A stretch of 7,008 nucleotides of DNA from Dokdonella_A sp964582225 (lineage in GTDB: Bacteria > Pseudomonadota > Gammaproteobacteria > Xanthomonadales > Rhodanobacteraceae), in the NCBI GenBank assembly GCA_964582225.1, contig CAZORA010000064.1:1-7008 (forward strand). The letters run 5' to 3'. The notes under the pieces are model-generated. The model made no database searches. It was not told where the DNA came from and was given only the letters and a program-made list of their open reading frames with translations. Positions 4,911-7,008 of this stretch are shown here, one piece after another. Numbering within the stretch: the stretch's first letter is position 1; every line of letters begins with the position of its first letter. The position numbers and the translations under genes are program-made.

Positions 4911-7008
4911 ATGACCACGACGACCTGTTCCTTCACCGAGAAGAAGCGTATCCGCAAGAATTTCGGCAAGCGCCCGCCGGTGCTCGACGTTCCCTACCTG
5001 TTGTCGATTCAGGTCGACTCGTATCGGGAATTCTTGCAGGCCGAGGTCGAGCCGGCCACGCGCGCCGACAAGGGGCTGCACGCGGCGCTGAAGTCGGTGT
5101 TCCCGATTTACAGCTACTCGGGCAGCGCGGCGCTGGAGTATGTGAACTATCGCCTGGGTGAACCGGCGTTCGACGAGCGCGAGTGCCGCTCGCGTGGCAT
5201 GAGCTACGGCGCGCCGCTGCGGGTGACGGTGCGCCTGGTGATCTACGATCGCGAGTCTTCCAACAAGGCGATCAAGTACGTCAAGGAGCAGGAGGTCTAC
5301 ATGGGCGAAGTGCCGCTCATGACCGACACCGGCACCTTCATCGTGAACGGCACCGAACGAGTGATCGTGTCCCAGCTGCATCGTTCGCCGGGCGTATTCT
5401 TCGATCACGATCGCGGTAAGACCCACTCGTCCGGCAAGCTGCTCTACAGCGCGCGGGTGATCCCCTACCGCGGCTCCTGGCTGGACTTCGAATTCGACCC
5501 CAAGGACGCGCTGTTTACGCGTATCGATCGCCGCCGCAAGCTGCCGGTGACCGTGCTGCTGCGCGCACTCGGCTATGGCGACGAGGAGATGCTCGACATC
5601 TTCTTCGAGCACAACGTGTTCCATCTCGGCAAGAAGGACGGCGCCAAGCTCGACCTGGTGGCCGAGCGGCTGCGCGGAGAAACACTGAACTTCGACCTGC
5701 AGGCAGGCGGCAAGGTGCTGGTCGAGGCGGGCCGGCGCATCACCGCACGCCACGTGCGACAGCTGGAGAGCGCTGATATCCGCTCGCTCGACGTTCCCGA
5801 CGAGTATCTGATCGGGCGCACCCTGGCGCGCACGATCGTCGATGCGAAGACCGGTGAAGAGCTGGCGAAGGCCAACGAAGACATCAGCGAAGAGCACCTG
5901 CAGAAGTTCCGCAAGGCGGGCATAGAGAGCCTGGCCACGCTGTGGGTCAACGATCTCGACCGCGGCCCCTACATTTCGCAGACCCTGCGCATCGACCCGA
6001 CCCGCACTCCGCTCGAGGCGTTGGTCGAGATCTACCGGATGATGCGCCCGGGAGAACCGCCAACCAAGGAAGCGGCGCAGAATCTGTTTCAGAACTTGTT
6101 CTTCACCTCCGAGCGCTACGACCTCGATCGCGTCGGCCGTATGAAGTTCAACCGCCGCGTCGGCCGCAAGGGTGACGAGGGTCCGGGCATCCTCTACGAC
6201 GGCAGGTTCTTTGCCGAGCGCAGCGACGAGAAGTCGAAGGAGCTGGTCGCGCAGTATGGCGCAGGCTCGGATATCCTCGACGTGATTCGCGTGCTGATTG
6301 AAATCCGCAACGGCCGCGGCATGGTGGACGACATCGACCACCTCGGCAATCGGCGCGTGCGTTCGGTTGGCGAGATGGCGGAAAACGTGTTCCGGATCGG
6401 CCTGGTGCGCGTGGAGCGTGCGGTCAAGGAGCGTCTGTCGCAGGCGGAGGCCGACCAGCTGACCCCGCAGGATCTGATCAACGCCAAGCCCGTGGCGGCG
6501 GCCATCAAGGAGTTCTTCGGCTCCTCGCAGCTCAGCCAGTTCATGGATCAGAACAATCCGCTGAGCGAGGTCACCCATAAGCGTCGTGTCTCGGCGCTCG
6601 GTCCGGGCGGTCTGACCCGCGAGCGCGCCGGTTTCGAAGTGCGCGACGTGCATCCGACCCATTACGGGCGGGTGTGCACGATCGAGACGCCGGAAGGTCC
6701 GAACATCGGCCTGATCAATTCGCTGGCGGTGTACGCGCGCACCAACGACTACGGCTTCCTCGAGACCCCGTACCGCAAGGTCATCGACGGCAAGGTGACC
6801 GACCACGTGGACTATCTCTCGGCGATCGAGGAGGGTGAGTTCGTGGTTGCCCAGGCCAACTCGCCGCTCGGCGCCGATGGCAGCTTCGTCGAGGACTTCG
6901 TGTCCTGCCGCTACCACGGCGAATCCGAGCTGCGCGCGGCGAACGAGATCAGCTACATGGACGTGTCGCCGATGCAGACCGTGTCGGTGGCGGCCGCGCT
7001 GGTGCCGT
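4911..7008 (+). CDS. rpoB: RNA polymerase beta subunit (5' part of gene)
   Basis: The beta subunit forms one half of the RNA polymerase active-site cleft and holds the rifampicin pocket. The window contains codons 1-699 of a protein usually of 1340-1390 residues; it runs off the right edge. The start MTTTTCSFTEKKRIRKNFGK matches the family, with GAGGTG at 4897-4902 spaced 8 bases. Conserved blocks include VLDVPYLLSIQ, KEQEVYMGEVPLMTD, GTERVIVSQLHRSPGVFFD, IPYRGSWLDFEFDPKD, EIYRMMRPGEPPT and DDIDHLGNRRVRSVGEMAEN. Rif cluster I (from residue 537, FGSSQLSQFMDQNN) keeps Asp546, His556 and Ser561, equal to E. coli D516, H526 and S531, so the sensitive-type residues are present. Relative to E. coli, 22 residues are inserted around 429-452. 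Thr590 stands where E. coli has Pro560 (VCTIETPEG). Confidence 0.98.
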   Translation, partial: MTTTTCSFTEKKRIRKNFGKRPPVLDVPYLLSIQVDSYREFLQAEVEPATRADKGLHAALKSVFPIYSYSGSAALEYVNYRLGEPAFDERECRSRGMSYGAPLRVTVRLVIYDRESSNKAIKYVKEQEVYMGEVPLMTDTGTFIVNGTERVIVSQLHRSPGVFFDHDRGKTHSSGKLLYSARVIPYRGSWLDFEFDPKDALFTRIDRRRKLPVTVLLRALGYGDEEMLDIFFEHNVFHLGKKDGAKLDLVAERLRGETLNFDLQAGGKVLVEAGRRITARHVRQLESADIRSLDVPDEYLIGRTLARTIVDAKTGEELAKANEDISEEHLQKFRKAGIESLATLWVNDLDRGPYISQTLRIDPTRTPLEALVEIYRMMRPGEPPTKEAAQNLFQNLFFTSERYDLDRVGRMKFNRRVGRKGDEGPGILYDGRFFAERSDEKSKELVAQYGAGSDILDVIRVLIEIRNGRGMVDDIDHLGNRRVRSVGEMAENVFRIGLVRVERAVKERLSQAEADQLTPQDLINAKPVAAAIKEFFGSSQLSQFMDQNNPLSEVTHKRRVSALGPGGLTRERAGFEVRDVHPTHYGRVCTIETPEGPNIGLINSLAVYARTNDYGFLETPYRKVIDGKVTDHVDYLSAIEEGEFVVAQANSPLGADGSFVEDFVSCRYHGESELRAANEISYMDVSPMQTVSVAAALVP

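Noticed and set aside
6678..6680. Thr590 of RpoB as a rifampicin-resistance change
   Set aside because: By counting from Ser561 (E. coli S531), it corresponds to E. coli Pro560, not to the known resistance position Pro564, which is conserved here as Pro594. It is probably natural variation of the lineage.
4554..6917. 787-codon open frame on the minus strand, antisense to rpoB
   Set aside because: It is a mirror of rpoB in G+C-rich DNA. The + strand frame gives an unmistakable RpoB, and the antisense translation shows no recognisable domain.

Overview
This window is a piece of the bacterial translation/transcription super-cluster. On the + strand it reads tuf (3' part) - tRNA-Trp(CCA) - secE - nusG - rplK - rplA - rplJ - rplL - rpoB (5' part). 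Gene order, the high G+C content and the protein sequences point to a gammaproteobacterium. The tuf-trpT-secE junction, a 9-residue loop insertion in NusG and a 22-residue insertion in RpoB (both relative to E. coli) resemble what I remember of Xanthomonadales (Xanthomonas/Lysobacter/Rhodanobacter-like). That placement rests on memory, not on a search.

Layout. 1-659: C-terminal 218 residues of EF-Tu. 660-827: spacer with one strong inverted repeat. 828-903: tRNA-Trp with encoded CCA. 970-1921: secE and nusG, 4 bases apart. 1922-2048: leader of rplK, holding a hairpin that looks like an L1 target. 2049-3184: rplK and rplA, 5 bases apart. 3185-3579: long structured leader of rplJ with the conserved core of the L10 leader and a hairpin that covers the rplJ Shine-Dalgarno. 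3580-4551: rplJ and rplL. 4552-4910: 359-base spacer with no convincing gene but four hairpins, including a REP-like palindrome. 4911-7008: first 699 codons of rpoB, through the rifampicin region.

How the genes fit together. EF-Tu and tRNA-Trp serve translation elongation. SecE is the small essential subunit of the SecYEG translocon. NusG couples RNA polymerase to Rho or the ribosome. L11, L1, L10 and L7/L12 build the L1 and L7/L12 stalks, and RpoB is the polymerase beta subunit. By known E. coli biology, L1 represses rplK-rplA and the L10-L12 complex represses rplJ-rplL through mRNA leader structures. The sequence shows plausible equivalents of both. The rplL-rpoB spacer is where E. coli lowers rpoB expression by attenuation and RNase III cleavage. 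Here it is highly structured but has no classical U-tract terminator.

I see no mobile element, CRISPR, defence or otherwise novel gene system. The parts worth a second look are the RNA structures between genes.
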